DNA of 64,000 bases from Nonomuraea sp. NBC_00507 (GCF_036013525.1 NZ_CP107853.1:1116001-1180000); one strand, 5' to 3'; counted from the first letter of the stretch, positions 52,186 to 61,340 are shown. Notes: generated by a model not told the origin, from the letters alone. Numbers and translations: made by a program.

Positions 52186-53984
52186 GTGGTAGCCCAGGCG
52201 CAGCCCGCCTCCCCCACGAAGCGGACGTACACCCACCGCGAGATCCTCGAGATCATGTCCGGGCTGATGCTCGCGATGCTCACATCGATGATCTCGACCT
52301 CGGTTGTGGGCACGGCTCTGCCGACGATCGTGGGGGAGCTCGGCGGTCAGGACCAGTACTCATGGGTCGCCTCCGCGACCATGCTGACGATGACGGTGTC
52401 CACGCCGTTGTGGGGCAAGCTGTCCGACCTCTTCGGGCGCAAGCTGCTCTTCCAGTCGGCGCTGGCGTTGTTCGTCGCGTCGTCGGTGGTGGCCGGCCTG
52501 TCGCAGAACATGGGGCAGCTGATCACGGCGCGGGCCGTGCAGGGCCTGGGTGTGGGCGGTTTGTCGGCACTCTCCCAGGTGATCCTGGGTGACATCGTCT
52601 CGCCGCGCGAGCGTGGCCGGTACTCGGGCTACATGGGCGCGGTCTTCGGGATCTCCACGGTGGCGGGGCCGCTGCTCGGCGGGTTCATCGTGGACACCGA
52701 CTGGCTCGGCTGGCGCTGGTGCTTCTACGTCGTGGTGCCGTTCGCGCTGGTGTCGTTCCTGGTGATCCAGAAGGTGCTGCGGCTGCCGACGGTCAAGCGG
52801 AACACCTCGATCGACATCTGGGGTGCGACGACGATCACGGCCAGCGCGAGCGGGCTCATGCTGCTGCTGACACTTGGTGGCACGGAGTTCGCGTGGAACT
52901 CGGGCTGGACGTACTTCCTGGCCGCGTTCACCCTGCTCATGCTGGCGCTCGCGGTGCTGTCCGAGCGGACGGCGGGCAACCCGATCCTGCCGCCGCGGCT
53001 GTTCCGCAACCGTACGTTCGTGCTCACCAGCCTGGCCTCGTCGGCATGGCGATGTTCGGCGCGATGATCTACCTGCCGCAGTACCTGCAGATCGTCAAGG
53101 GCCTCAGCCCGACGAACTCGGGTCTGATGACGCTGCCCATGGTGCTGGCGCTCTTCCTGGCCGGCGTGATCTCCGGCAAGATCGTCACCCAGACCGGCAA
53201 GTGGAAGATCTTCCCGGTCGCGGGCCTGCTCATCGTGGCCGTGGGGCTGTTCCTGCTCTCCCGGCTGCACGTGGACTCCAGCGAGTGGCTCATCGGCTTC
53301 GACGTGGCGGTTCTCGGCGTCGGCCTCGGCCTGTCCATGCAGATGCTCATCCTGGCCGCCCAGAACGGCGCCGAACCACGCGATATGGCCTCCACCACGT
53401 CGGGCGTGTCGTTCTTCCGCTCGCTGGGCGGCGCCGTCGGCGTGGCCGCGTTCGGCGCGATCCTGACGAACCGGCTCAAGGACGAAATGGCCGAGATGCT
53501 CAAGGCGGCAGGTATCTCGCTGCCCGGCGGCTCGGACGTCAAGCTCGGCAGCCCCAGTGCCATTCAGCAGCTGCCCGGGCCGATCAAGAACATCGTGCTG
53601 GAGTCGTTCACGCGCGGCCTGGAGACCGTGTTCATGGTGGGCGTGCCCATTGCGCTGCTCGGCTTCGTGGCCACGATCTTCCTCAAGGAGCTCCCGCTGC
53701 GCGGTCCCGCGACGGCGCCCCCGGCGTCCGAGCCGCTCAGCAAGGACGACCTGGTCCTGGCCGGGCTGCTGCTGGAGCTCGTGGCCCAGCACGTCGAGCG
53801 GGCGAACGGCGAGCCGTCCGCGCTGCTCACCGCGGTCGCCAAGATGGCCCCGCCGGACGATCGCTCCGAACGCGAACGCGCCAGGGCGGTGGCGCGTACC
53901 GTACTGCGGCCCACCTCGCGTGCCCTGATCGCGCAGGCCACGCCCCCGCAGAAAGACCTCGTCTCTGGAGGAATCTCGCAATGA
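52186..53984 (+). pseudogene. DHA2 family MFS exporter, frameshifted
   Basis: The first 284 codons (GTG 52186, AAGGGGA upstream) encode seven or eight helices of a DHA2 pump, with ATMLTMTVSTPLWGKLSDLF, LITARAVQGLGVGGLSALSQ, SPRERGRYSGYMGAVFGIST and GWRWCFYVVVP. At 53037-53042 the expected continuation LVGMAMFGAMIYLPQYLQIV is found in the next frame, and from there the second half runs to the stop at 53984, including FRSLGGAVGVAAFGAI and a charged tail of about 90 residues. A 7-bp loss between CTCGT repeats would explain the shift (an inference from family sequence). It is either a pseudogene or a sequencing error. Confidence 0.85.
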
Positions 53985-54391
53985 TTCGCAAGTTCGTGGG
54001 CGCCGTCGCGGCGTCCCTGGCGGTCCTGGGCGGGCTGTGGTTGATGATCGCGCCCTTCGCCCTCGGCACCCAGCCGGAGAACGCCGACTGGACCGAGCCC
54101 ACGATCTCGGAGTTCTTCACCGGCCTCGGCGTGGCGGTCGTGGGGCTCGCAGGCGTGGTCAGCTTCGCCATGGCCCTGCACGAGGAGCTGGTGGCGCGGG
54201 GGGTGGTGGCCGTGCGCCCGCGCGTGACCGAGCCGGAGCCCGAGGCCGTGCCGAGCACGCCTCAGGCGTCGTCGGCCGAACTGGCCGCGTTGCTCGCCCC
54301 GCTCGTCGAGGCGCTGCGTGAGGACTTGAAGACGGGTGAGCACCGCAGGAACGGCACGGCTCCCCTGGTCGGAGTGGAGGAGAACCGATGA
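53981..54391 (+). CDS. Small membrane protein with SPW-like motif
   Basis: The 136-residue protein has two helices, the first beginning AASLAVLGGLWLMIAPFALG, and a charged C-terminal tail. ATG 53981 overlaps the DHA2 stop (ATGA), with GGAGGAA upstream, so it was translationally coupled to the pump. Together with its paralogue downstream it resembles SPW-type two-helix proteins. Its role next to an exporter is unknown. Confidence 0.7.
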   Translation: MIRKFVGAVAASLAVLGGLWLMIAPFALGTQPENADWTEPTISEFFTGLGVAVVGLAGVVSFAMALHEELVARGVVAVRPRVTEPEPEAVPSTPQASSAELAALLAPLVEALREDLKTGEHRRNGTAPLVGVEENR

Positions 54392-54621
54392 AGGCCAAGC
54401 TGGGCGTCTCCGCCCTGGTCCTGTTGTTCCTCGGCGGCCTGTGGCTGGTCGCGGCCCCGTTCGCGGTCGGCTACCAGCCGAGGGGCGCCGCGTACGTCGA
54501 CGCGACGGTCAACGACCTGTGGGTCGGCGGCTCGCTCGCCGCGCTCTCTTTCGTCGCCATCGTGATCTACACGGCGGACACCCTGCGTGAGCTGGCTCGT
54601 CGCGGCAAGCACGACAACTGA
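54388..54621 (+). CDS. Small membrane protein, paralogue of the previous gene
   Basis: This 77-residue protein shares GGLWLVAAPFAVGYQP with its neighbour (GGLWLMIAPFALGTQP there) and has the same two-helix plan, but lacks the long tail. ATGA overlap with the previous gene indicates co-translation and tandem duplication. Confidence 0.7.
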   Translation: MKAKLGVSALVLLFLGGLWLVAAPFAVGYQPRGAAYVDATVNDLWVGGSLAALSFVAIVIYTADTLRELARRGKHDN

Positions 54622-54650
54622 GCCATGTCCGGCGGAAGCACGGACCCGCG

Positions 54651-54874
54651 GTGGGAGCCGCCGTTGACGGGCAGGCTCCCGCGCTCAACGCCGCCGCCTT
54701 GTGGCGTGGCAGTTCGTCAGCGTACGGGGTGACACGGCGCGGGAGTTGGAGACGCTCGCCGGCGCCTACATGGCCGACGCCATCGTGGTGGGCCGCTCGC
54801 GTCATTCCTGGTGCGGCTCGGTGGCGGCCACACTGGCGAAGAGGGCTCGCCGTACGGTGCTGATAGTCCCCTGA
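54651..54874 (+). pseudogene. Universal stress protein remnant
   Basis: From GTG 54651 one frame encodes GAAVDGQAPALNAAALWR, the start of a Usp-like domain. At about 54700 a second frame takes over with VAWQFVSVRGDTARELETLA, GAYMADAIVVGRSRHSW and ATLAKRARRTVLIVP, the typical C-terminal half with the GRS(R)-type ATP-binding signature. The middle of the domain (about 70-80 residues) is missing. The gene has thus suffered an internal deletion with a frameshift. Confidence 0.6.
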
Positions 54875-54903
54875 CCTGGCGAGACGTCGCATATGGTGGG
54901 TGG

Positions 54904-55629
54904 ATGAAACGTGCTGCAACCATGGCGTTCGTGGTGCTCGCGTCCGTTTCGTGCGCCGCGACCGAACCGATCGCGTCGGTCGCTCCTGAGCCCACGACGT
55001 CCACTCCTGCATACGAGACACCCGGCTCGCCGACGGCCACGCCCACCAAACCGGCCTCGCCGCCCGAGTTCAGCGCCAAGGTGTCCAACGTAGCCCGCGA
55101 CCGCCTGCCGTACTCGTGGCGGCCCGGCTGCCCGGTCCACTACCGGGATCTGCGGCTGGTCACGCTGTCCTACTGGGGGTTCGACAACAAGCCGCACACC
55201 GGCGAGCTGGTCGTGCGCAAGACGGTGACCGACGACATCGTGACGGTCTTCAAGAAGCTGTACGGGTGGCGCTGGCCGGTCTACCAGATGAAGCTGGTGG
55301 ACGCGTACAAGGCTGACGACTTCGCCTCGATCGAGGCGAACAACACCTCTGCCTTCAACTGCCGCAAGGCGACCGGCTCCAGTAATTGGTCCAACCACGC
55401 CTACGGGGAAGCGATAGACATCAATCCCCAGCAGAACCCATATGTCACCGCAAGTGGCAGCACTGCACACGAAAATGCCGAGAAGTACACCGAGCGCCCA
55501 ATGAAGGGCAAAGGTGTGATTAATCCTGGCGACAAGGTGGTGAAGGCCTTCGCTCAGGTCGGCTGGGAGTGGGGCGGCTACTGGTCCGGTGCAAAGGACT
55601 ACCAGCATTTCTCCAAGGGCGGAGGCTGA
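54904..55629 (+). CDS. Secreted M15 family peptidase (VanY/LD- or DD-carboxypeptidase-like)
   Basis: The 241-residue protein has an N-terminal signal with a lipobox-like LASVSC17, a Pro/Thr/Ser-rich spacer to about 60, and an M15 domain. Zinc and catalytic residues are His165 and Asp172 in SNHAYGEAIDIN, and His235 in KDYQHFS. Such enzymes trim or hydrolyse cell-wall peptides. ATG 54904 was chosen because it gives a complete signal sequence. It lies alone between the Usp remnant and the NUDIX gene. Confidence 0.82.
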   Translation: MKRAATMAFVVLASVSCAATEPIASVAPEPTTSTPAYETPGSPTATPTKPASPPEFSAKVSNVARDRLPYSWRPGCPVHYRDLRLVTLSYWGFDNKPHTGELVVRKTVTDDIVTVFKKLYGWRWPVYQMKLVDAYKADDFASIEANNTSAFNCRKATGSSNWSNHAYGEAIDINPQQNPYVTASGSTAHENAEKYTERPMKGKGVINPGDKVVKAFAQVGWEWGGYWSGAKDYQHFSKGGG

Positions 55630-55641
55630 GACAATCCCACC

Positions 55642-56490
55642 ATGGCGGCTAAGGACGGCGATGGGTGGGCCGAGTGCTCTCTAGGCCACAGGCATTGGGG
55701 GGTGCATGGGGCCTCGGGGTTGCTCATCGTGCACCATGACGACGTGGGCGTGCCGTACGTGCTCATGCAGAAACGTTCATGGTGGAGCCACCATGGCGGC
55801 ACGTGGGGGCTGCCTGGCGGGGCGCGGGACAGCCACGAGGACGCCGTCACCAGTGCGTTGCGCGAGGCTCACGAGGAGGCCGCGCTTCGCGGCGAAGGGC
55901 TGCGAGTGCAGGGCGTCTACCTCGACGATCACGGCGGGTGGTCGTTCGAGACGGTGATCGCGGCGTCGGCCGAACGGCTGGCCGCGGCGCCGGCCAACCG
56001 CGAGAGCACCGAGCTGCGCTGGCTGGCCCTGGACGAGGTGGCCGGGCGGAAGCTGCATCCGGGGTTCGCGGCGACATGGGGCGAGATCCAGGGGGCGATC
56101 AGGCCGGAGACGATCGTGCTCGACGTGGCCAACATCGTCGGCGCGCGGGCCGAGCATGGCTGGTGGCGCGATCGCGCGGGGGCGGCGACGCGGCTGCTTG
56201 AGGACGTGGCGGGGCTCAGGCTGGGCCATCCTGTGCTGGCGCAGTGGTATCCGAGGGTGGTCGCGGTCGTCGAGGGGGCGGCCAAGAGCGTGCCCGCCGT
56301 TCCCGGGATCGAGGTGGTGGCGGCCGCCGGCAGCGGAGACGACGCGATCGTGGAGGTCGTGCGGGACAGCCGGCCGTGGGAGCGGGTGGTCGTGGTCACC
56401 GCGGATCGGGGGCTGCGGGAGCGGGTCAGCGAGCTGGGCGCGGAGATCGTGGGTCCCAGGTGGCTGCTTTCCCAGCTGGGCGACCGGTGA
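55642..56490 (+). CDS. NUDIX hydrolase fused to NYN/PIN-like nuclease domain
   Basis: The 282-residue protein has a complete NUDIX box at the N-terminus (GGARDSHEDAVTSALREAHE then EAAL) in the expected TWGLPGG context. It hydrolyses nucleoside diphosphate-linked compounds. From about residue 152 a second domain follows: ETIVLDVANIVGARAEHGWW, RVVAVVEGAAKS and VVVVTADRGLRERVSELGAE, which resembles a NYN/PIN-like nuclease with acidic residues at strand ends. Fusion of the two is seen in some actinobacteria and suggests RNA-end or nucleotide processing. ATG 55642 lies 12 bp after the M15 stop. Confidence 0.85.
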   Translation: MAAKDGDGWAECSLGHRHWGVHGASGLLIVHHDDVGVPYVLMQKRSWWSHHGGTWGLPGGARDSHEDAVTSALREAHEEAALRGEGLRVQGVYLDDHGGWSFETVIAASAERLAAAPANRESTELRWLALDEVAGRKLHPGFAATWGEIQGAIRPETIVLDVANIVGARAEHGWWRDRAGAATRLLEDVAGLRLGHPVLAQWYPRVVAVVEGAAKSVPAVPGIEVVAAAGSGDDAIVEVVRDSRPWERVVVVTADRGLRERVSELGAEIVGPRWLLSQLGDR

Positions 56491-56493
56491 CCC

Positions 56494-56844
56494 TCACAGC
56501 TCGGCCAGGACCACGCTGTCGAAGGCGGCCTTGAGGCCGGTCACGTCCAGGACGCGCTGCAGCACGCCGTGCACACCGACCAGACGTAAGCAGCCCGCCT
56601 GCGCTGCCACCCTGCGCTGGTGCTCGACCAGCACCCACAGGCCGCTCGAGTCGCAGAACTCGAGCCGCGTCGCGTCGACGACGATCTCGACCCGGCCGTC
56701 GGCGAAGAGCTTCAGCAGGCGTTCCTTGAGCAACGGCGCGGTGAGCTTGTCGAGATCGCCGACCAGGCGCACGATCGTGCCGGAGTCAGCACGCGCCACC
56801 TCGACGTTGAGATCCGCCACGTCCTGAACGTACACCCGCGTCAC
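56494..56844 (-). CDS. STAS domain anti-sigma factor antagonist
   Basis: The 116-residue protein is a single STAS domain, SpoIIAA/RsbV type: IVRLVGDLDKLTAPLLKERL, then VEIVVDATRLEFCDSSGLWV with Ser66/Ser67 at the phosphorylation site. It would bind a kinase anti-sigma factor when dephosphorylated, releasing a sigma factor. No anti-sigma kinase is adjacent. The last codons lie convergent with the NUDIX gene. Confidence 0.9.
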   Translation of the reverse strand: MTRVYVQDVADLNVEVARADSGTIVRLVGDLDKLTAPLLKERLLKLFADGRVEIVVDATRLEFCDSSGLWVLVEHQRRVAAQAGCLRLVGVHGVLQRVLDVTGLKAAFDSVVLAEL

Positions 56845-56871
56845 CGCAGCCGCTATCGTGGTTGGCGCACG

Positions 56872-56958
56872 GGAGGGTTCGCATAGTGGACGAGTGCAGC
56901 CGCCTTGAAAGCGGCCAGGTCAGCGATGGCCTCATGGGTTCGAATCCCATACCCTCCG
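56872..56958 (+). tRNA. tRNA-Ser(TGA)
   Basis: The 87-nt class II tRNA has acceptor stem GGAGGGT/ACCCTCC with G73, anticodon loop CTTGAAA within GCCGCCTTGAAAGCGGC (anticodon TGA, serine UCN codons), a long variable arm and T-arm ATGGGTTCGAATCCCAT. CCA is not encoded. It ends one base before the stop of the minus-strand MinD-like gene. Confidence 0.96.
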
Positions 56959-56959
56959 C

Positions 56960-58954
56960 TTAATCTCGGATCCCTGCGAATCCGTCGCCGACGCAGGCGG
57001 CGAGCTGGAGGTAGGCGTCCCTGGTGGACTCCTGCAGCCGGTCCAGGTCGATCTCCGCGCCCTCCTCCAGGTGCGGGTCGTACGGGACCCGAATCACGGC
57101 GCGGCACCTGGCGGCGAAGTGGGCCTCCAGCTTCTTGATGTCGACCGCCGACTTCGACCGGGGCCGGACGCTGCACAACACCACGGTCGCGTTCTTCACC
57201 AGGTCGGCGTAGTGGTGCGCCTCCAGCCAGTCGAGCGTGGCCGAGGCCGCCCTGGCGCCGTCCACCGACGGGGAGCTGACCAGGACGATCTGGTCGGCGA
57301 GCCCCAGCACACCGCCCATGGCCGAGTGGAGCAGCCCGGTGCCGCAGTCGGTGATGCAGATCGAGTAGAAGTTCTCCAGCACCTGGGAGACGGCCTGGTA
57401 GTCGGAGCCGCTGAACGCCTCGGAGACCGACGGGTCGCGGTCGGAGGCCAGCACCTCAAGGCGCGAGGGCGCCTGCGAGGTGAACGCCCTGATGTCGACG
57501 TACCGCTTGACCTGGTCGCGCTCGTTGAGCAGGTCGCGCACGGTGGCCGAGGTCTCCAGGACCAGCTTGTCCGAGAGCGTGCCGCGGTCCGGGTTGGCGT
57601 CCACGGCGATGACGCGGTCGCCGCGCATCTGCGCCAAGGTGGCGCCGAGGCCGACCGTGGTCGTGGTCTTGCCCACGCCGCCCTTCAGGCTCAGCACGGC
57701 CACGCGGTGGTGCCCCGTGGTCACGGGGGTGCGGGCACGGCCGATGAGCTGGCGGCGGCGGCGTACCTCCGGTGGCTCGCCCGGCTTGATCCAGCCTCCG
57801 GAGGCCTTGTAGACCAGGCGGCGCCAGCCCTTGGAAGGGGCGTTACGCCGTCCGCGTAGCAGGGACTCCGGGTCCAGGCTCTCGGCGGTGGGCCGGCCGG
57901 TGACCGGCGGCCTGGGCGGGGCGGTGAACACGGGGATGGGGGCCGGGCGGCGGCGCGGCTGTGGAGGCGGTGTGGGGATCTCGCGCTCCGCGGGCCGCCA
58001 TTCCTGCTGCTCGGTCCATTGAGGACGCTCCTGCTGCGGGGACGGCGGCTCGGGACGCCGCTCGACATGCTCGGCAGGCCGTTCCGTCGGCTCGGGACGC
58101 TGCTGGAGCGGGTCGGGACGCCGTTCCAGCGGCTCGGCTCGCTGCTGGGGCGGGTCGGGACGCGGCTCCACCGGCTCGGGACGCTGCTGGGCCGGATCAG
58201 GACGCCGCTCCACCGCCTCGGGACGGAGCTGGAGCGGATCGGGACGCCGTTCCAGCGGCTCGGCTCGCTCCTGAAGCGGCTCGGCTCGCTGCTGGAGCGG
58301 CTCAGAGTCCTGGGGAGGCACGTCCTTGAGCGGCGGGTCCGTCCACTGCGGGCGCTCGTTCCTGGGGAGGGTCTCCTCCCAGGCCTCGTCGTCGTCATCC
58401 GCCTCAGCGGGGCCGGGCTTGTCGCCCTCGGACTGCTTGGGCTGCTCGGCGGCCGGCGACTCCTCGGCCGGGCGTGACCAGTCGGCCGGCGGCCACGAGG
58501 CGTCCTTAGCCTCCTCCGCCACCTGCTCGGGCGTGCTGGTCTCCAGGGGCGGCGTGAACGACAACCTGAACGTGTCGGTGTCGTCCGGGCGCGGCAGCGG
58601 CTTGAGCGGGGCGTGGAACGGGTCGTCCGCACTCGGGCCGGCCGGGCTCGCGGGCTCCTCCCTGGTGGTCGCCTTGCCGAGCCACTCCCCGGCCTCGCTC
58701 TCGGCCTCGGGCAGATCCTCGGCCGCCGAGTGGCCGTAAACCGAGTCGACGGCGGCCCTGAACAGCGGCGGTGTCGGCGTCTCGTGCTGCGTCGGGACGA
58801 GCAGCCACGGGTCCTTGGGGTACGGCGAGGCGATGGGCTCGTCGGCAGAAGCACTCGAGGCGCTGACCGCGACCGGAGCTTCTTCCGTCTCCTTGATCGC
58901 GTCCAGCCAGGCGAGCTGTTCCTCGAGCGATTCTTCTCGATCGTGTCTTGCCAC
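56960..58954 (-). CDS. MinD/ParA-like ATPase with long proline-rich N-terminus (EspI-like)
   Basis: The 664-residue protein has a disordered first half rich in Pro, Glu, Arg and Gln. It includes tandem repeats such as RPDPLQQRPEPVERRPDP over residues about 225-330. A MinD/ParA-type P-loop ATPase follows from residue 418: LSLKGGVGKTTTTVGLGA, VIAVDANPDRG and SICITDCGTGLLHSAMGGVL. This architecture resembles EspI and related ATPases linked to type VII secretion in mycobacteria. No ESX genes are in the window, so a role in secretion or DNA/pole positioning remains open. ATG 58954 is the start. Confidence 0.88.
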   Translation of the reverse strand: MARHDREESLEEQLAWLDAIKETEEAPVAVSASSASADEPIASPYPKDPWLLVPTQHETPTPPLFRAAVDSVYGHSAAEDLPEAESEAGEWLGKATTREEPASPAGPSADDPFHAPLKPLPRPDDTDTFRLSFTPPLETSTPEQVAEEAKDASWPPADWSRPAEESPAAEQPKQSEGDKPGPAEADDDDEAWEETLPRNERPQWTDPPLKDVPPQDSEPLQQRAEPLQERAEPLERRPDPLQLRPEAVERRPDPAQQRPEPVEPRPDPPQQRAEPLERRPDPLQQRPEPTERPAEHVERRPEPPSPQQERPQWTEQQEWRPAEREIPTPPPQPRRRPAPIPVFTAPPRPPVTGRPTAESLDPESLLRGRRNAPSKGWRRLVYKASGGWIKPGEPPEVRRRRQLIGRARTPVTTGHHRVAVLSLKGGVGKTTTTVGLGATLAQMRGDRVIAVDANPDRGTLSDKLVLETSATVRDLLNERDQVKRYVDIRAFTSQAPSRLEVLASDRDPSVSEAFSGSDYQAVSQVLENFYSICITDCGTGLLHSAMGGVLGLADQIVLVSSPSVDGARAASATLDWLEAHHYADLVKNATVVLCSVRPRSKSAVDIKKLEAHFAARCRAVIRVPYDPHLEEGAEIDLDRLQESTRDAYLQLAACVGDGFAGIRD
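57964..58279. repeat. Degenerate tandem repeats encoding RPDP/RPEP units
   Basis: On the coding strand the pattern cgt/cga-cc(g/c)-gac/gag-ccg repeats every 21-24 bp, giving RPDP and RPEP units interspersed with QQ and ER. Such repeats are prone to slippage and vary among strains. Confidence 0.7.
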
Positions 58955-59068
58955 CGTGTTCCCCCTCGGGTGGGTCTAAAGGGGCAGCAAATATCTTGCA
59001 GGGTAACGCCACGCGTTGCCGTGCAGCCCGGCAACCCACAACTTCTTTGCCCGGCTACCGTGGTTCGC

Positions 59069-60025
59069 ATGCGAGCCATTGAGATCACCGAGCCCGGCGG
59101 CCCTGAGGTGCTGGAGTGGCGCGAGGTGCCGGAGCCACGTGTCGAGCGCGGAGACGTGCTCATCGACGTGGCGGCCTCGGCGGTGAACCGCGCCGACGTC
59201 CTGCAACGCAACGGATTCTATGACCCACCGCCCGGCACGCCGCCTTACCCGGGGCTCGAAGTCGCCGGCGTTGTGGCCGAGGTCGGCGCGGATGTGGAGC
59301 AGTTCCAGGTCGGGGACGAGGTGTGCGCACTGCTCGGCGGCGGCGGTTACGCCGAGCGCGTAGCCGTGCCCTGGCAGCATGTGATGCCGGTGCCGGACGG
59401 CGTGCCCCTGACGGTCGCGGCGGCGCTGCCGGAGGCGGCCTGCACGGTCTGGTCCAACGTGTTCATGGTCGGGCGGCTGCGCCGCGGCGAGACACTGCTG
59501 GTGCACGGCGGCGCCAGCGGCGTGGGCACGTTCGCCGTCCAGCTGGCCAAGGCGCTCGGCTCGCACGTGATCGCGACCGTCGGCACCGCGGAGAAGGCCG
59601 AGCAGGTCCTGCGCCTGGGCGCCGACGAGGTCGTCAACTACCGCGAGGAGGACTTCGCGGAAAAGATCAAGGCGGACGTGATCCTCGACATCATGGGCGC
59701 CAAATACCTCGCGGGCAACGTTCGGGCGTTGCGCACCGGCGGCCGGCTGGTGATCATCGGGATGCAGGGCGGCCGCAAGGCCGAGCTCGACATCGGCGCC
59801 CTCATGGCCAAGCGCGCCGCCGTCCACGGCACCACGCTGCGCTCGCGGCCGGTGGAGGAGAAGGGCGTCATCGTCCGGAGCGTCGTGGACAACGTCTGGC
59901 CGCTGGTGGCCGCGGGTGCGGTGCGTCCGGTGGTCTACGCCGAAGTTCCCCTGTCCGAGGCGGCCGAAGCACACCGTATGTTGGATTCGGGACAGCACGT
60001 CGGCAAGATCCTCCTAGTACGGTGA
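59069..60025 (+). CDS. NAD(P)H quinone oxidoreductase, PIG3-like MDR family
   Basis: The 318-residue protein is a zinc-independent medium-chain reductase: EVPEPRVERGDVLIDVAASA, NRADVLQRNGFYDPPPGTPP, the cofactor motif LLVHGGASGVGTFAVQLAKA and LGADEVVNYREEDFAEKIKA. It reduces quinones with NAD(P)H. ATG 59069 is chosen as the family-typical start; the frame is open back to 58613 because of GC bias. It lies five bases upstream of bpa and is probably co-transcribed with it. Confidence 0.93.
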   Translation: MRAIEITEPGGPEVLEWREVPEPRVERGDVLIDVAASAVNRADVLQRNGFYDPPPGTPPYPGLEVAGVVAEVGADVEQFQVGDEVCALLGGGGYAERVAVPWQHVMPVPDGVPLTVAAALPEAACTVWSNVFMVGRLRRGETLLVHGGASGVGTFAVQLAKALGSHVIATVGTAEKAEQVLRLGADEVVNYREEDFAEKIKADVILDIMGAKYLAGNVRALRTGGRLVIIGMQGGRKAELDIGALMAKRAAVHGTTLRSRPVEEKGVIVRSVVDNVWPLVAAGAVRPVVYAEVPLSEAAEAHRMLDSGQHVGKILLVR

Positions 60026-60030
60026 GTCAT

Positions 60031-60546
60031 ATGAATGCTGAGGACAACAACACCCCCCACATCGTGGTGGTGGGCCCGGACTTCCAAGGTCAGGGCGATA
60101 GCGGCGACGAGGACCGCTCGGTCACGCAGCTGGTCGAGCAGCCCGCCAAGGTGATGCGTATCGGCAGCATGATCAGGCAGCTCCTGGAGGAGGTCCGCGC
60201 CGCTCCCCTCGACGAGGCCAGCCGCAAGCGCTTGAAGGAGATCCACGCGTCCTCCATCAAGGAGCTCGAGGACGGTCTGGCGCCGGAGCTGGTCGACGAG
60301 CTGGAGCGGTTGTCGCTGCCGTTCACCGACGACAACGGCACGCCGCCGAGCGAGGCCGAGCTGCGCATCGCGCACGCTCAGCTGGTCGGCTGGCTCGAGG
60401 GGTTGTTCCACGGCATCCAGACCACGCTGTTCGCGCAGCAGATGGCGGCGCGCGCCCAGCTGGAGCAGATGCGCAGGGCGTTGCCCGGCGTGCCGCACGA
60501 CGAGCCGGGGCATCGGCCGCCCGGCGGCTCGGGGCCCTACCTCTAG
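60031..60546 (+). CDS. bpa: Bacterial proteasome activator Bpa
   Basis: The 171-residue protein belongs to the DUF2587 family (Mycobacterium Rv3780), which forms a ring on the 20S proteasome and opens it without ATP. Visible features are VTQLVEQPAKVMRIGSMIRQ, LLEEVRAAPLDEASRKRLKE, ELERLSLPF, AQLVGWLEGLFHGIQTTLFA and the C-terminal GPYL, matching the HbYX-like ending used to dock to the proteasome (GQYL in M. tuberculosis). It shows that the organism has a proteasome. ATG 60031 follows GGTGAG; GTG 60022 is possible. Its stop overlaps that of the convergent HAD gene by four bases. Confidence 0.95.
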   Translation: MNAEDNNTPHIVVVGPDFQGQGDSGDEDRSVTQLVEQPAKVMRIGSMIRQLLEEVRAAPLDEASRKRLKEIHASSIKELEDGLAPELVDELERLSLPFTDDNGTPPSEAELRIAHAQLVGWLEGLFHGIQTTLFAQQMAARAQLEQMRRALPGVPHDEPGHRPPGGSGPYL

Positions 60547-61340
60547 AACAGCTTCTCCAGGACCTGCGCGACCCCATCGTCGTCGTTCGCGGCGGTCACG
60601 TGATCGACCGCCGCGATCACGTCGGGGTGCGCGTTCGCGACCGCGTACGACGTGCCTGCCCAGCTCAGCATGGGCAGGTCGTTCGGCATGTCACCGAACG
60701 CGATGACCTGCGACGGCTTGATCTCGAGCTGCGCCGCGAGCGCCGCCAGGGCGGTCGCCTTCGTCACGCCCTGCGCGCTCATCTCGATCAGGCCCCTGCC
60801 GCTGGAGTGGGTGGCGGTCACCAGGTGCCCGACCAACTCGTGCACGACGGCCTGCAGCTCGTCCGGGCCCATGTGCGGGTGCAGGGCCAGCAGCTTGGCG
60901 CAAGGGTGGGCCGTCACCGACTCGGCACGAACCGCACCGGCGCCTACGCGGTCCAGGCCACCCAGCAGGAAATCGGACTCATGCGCAAAACCAGCTTCAT
61001 ACTCGACCGAAAATACGAGATCGGACACGTTCGCTCTTAGCTGAGCGACGACTTCCTCGAGTACCTCGACCGTGATGAGGTGAGATTCCACTATCCGCTC
61101 AGTATGGAGGTCGTAGATCAGCGCCCCATTCGCACAGATCGCGAGCCCGCGGTGACGTAGCGCATTCGCGACCCCGCCCATCCACCGCGGCGGCCGTCCG
61201 GTCACGAACACCAGCACAGCGCCCGATTCCTCGACCCGGCCGAAGGCCGCGACCGTACGGGGAGAGACCGTTCCGTCCGGACGCAACGCGGTGCCGTCGA
61301 GGTCGGTGGCCACGAGACGGGGCATGAGAAGGCTCTGCAT
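60543..61340 (-). CDS. HAD superfamily phosphatase, Cof subfamily
   Basis: This 265-residue protein has the HAD motifs VATDLDGTALRPDGTVSPRT (nucleophile Asp), LVFVTGRPP, the cap region, Lys in VTKATALAALA and FGDMPNDLPML. Members of the Cof group dephosphorylate sugar phosphates or pyridoxal phosphate. ATG 61340 is the start; it is followed downstream by overlap with bpa. Confidence 0.93.
   Translation of the reverse strand: MQSLLMPRLVATDLDGTALRPDGTVSPRTVAAFGRVEESGAVLVFVTGRPPRWMGGVANALRHRGLAICANGALIYDLHTERIVESHLITVEVLEEVVAQLRANVSDLVFSVEYEAGFAHESDFLLGGLDRVGAGAVRAESVTAHPCAKLLALHPHMGPDELQAVVHELVGHLVTATHSSGRGLIEMSAQGVTKATALAALAAQLEIKPSQVIAFGDMPNDLPMLSWAGTSYAVANAHPDVIAAVDHVTAANDDDGVAQVLEKLF

Noticed and set aside
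58019..58477. A plus-strand ORF of 152 codons inside the MinD-like gene
   Set aside because: It is antisense to tandem repeats and simply mirrors them; no start signal.
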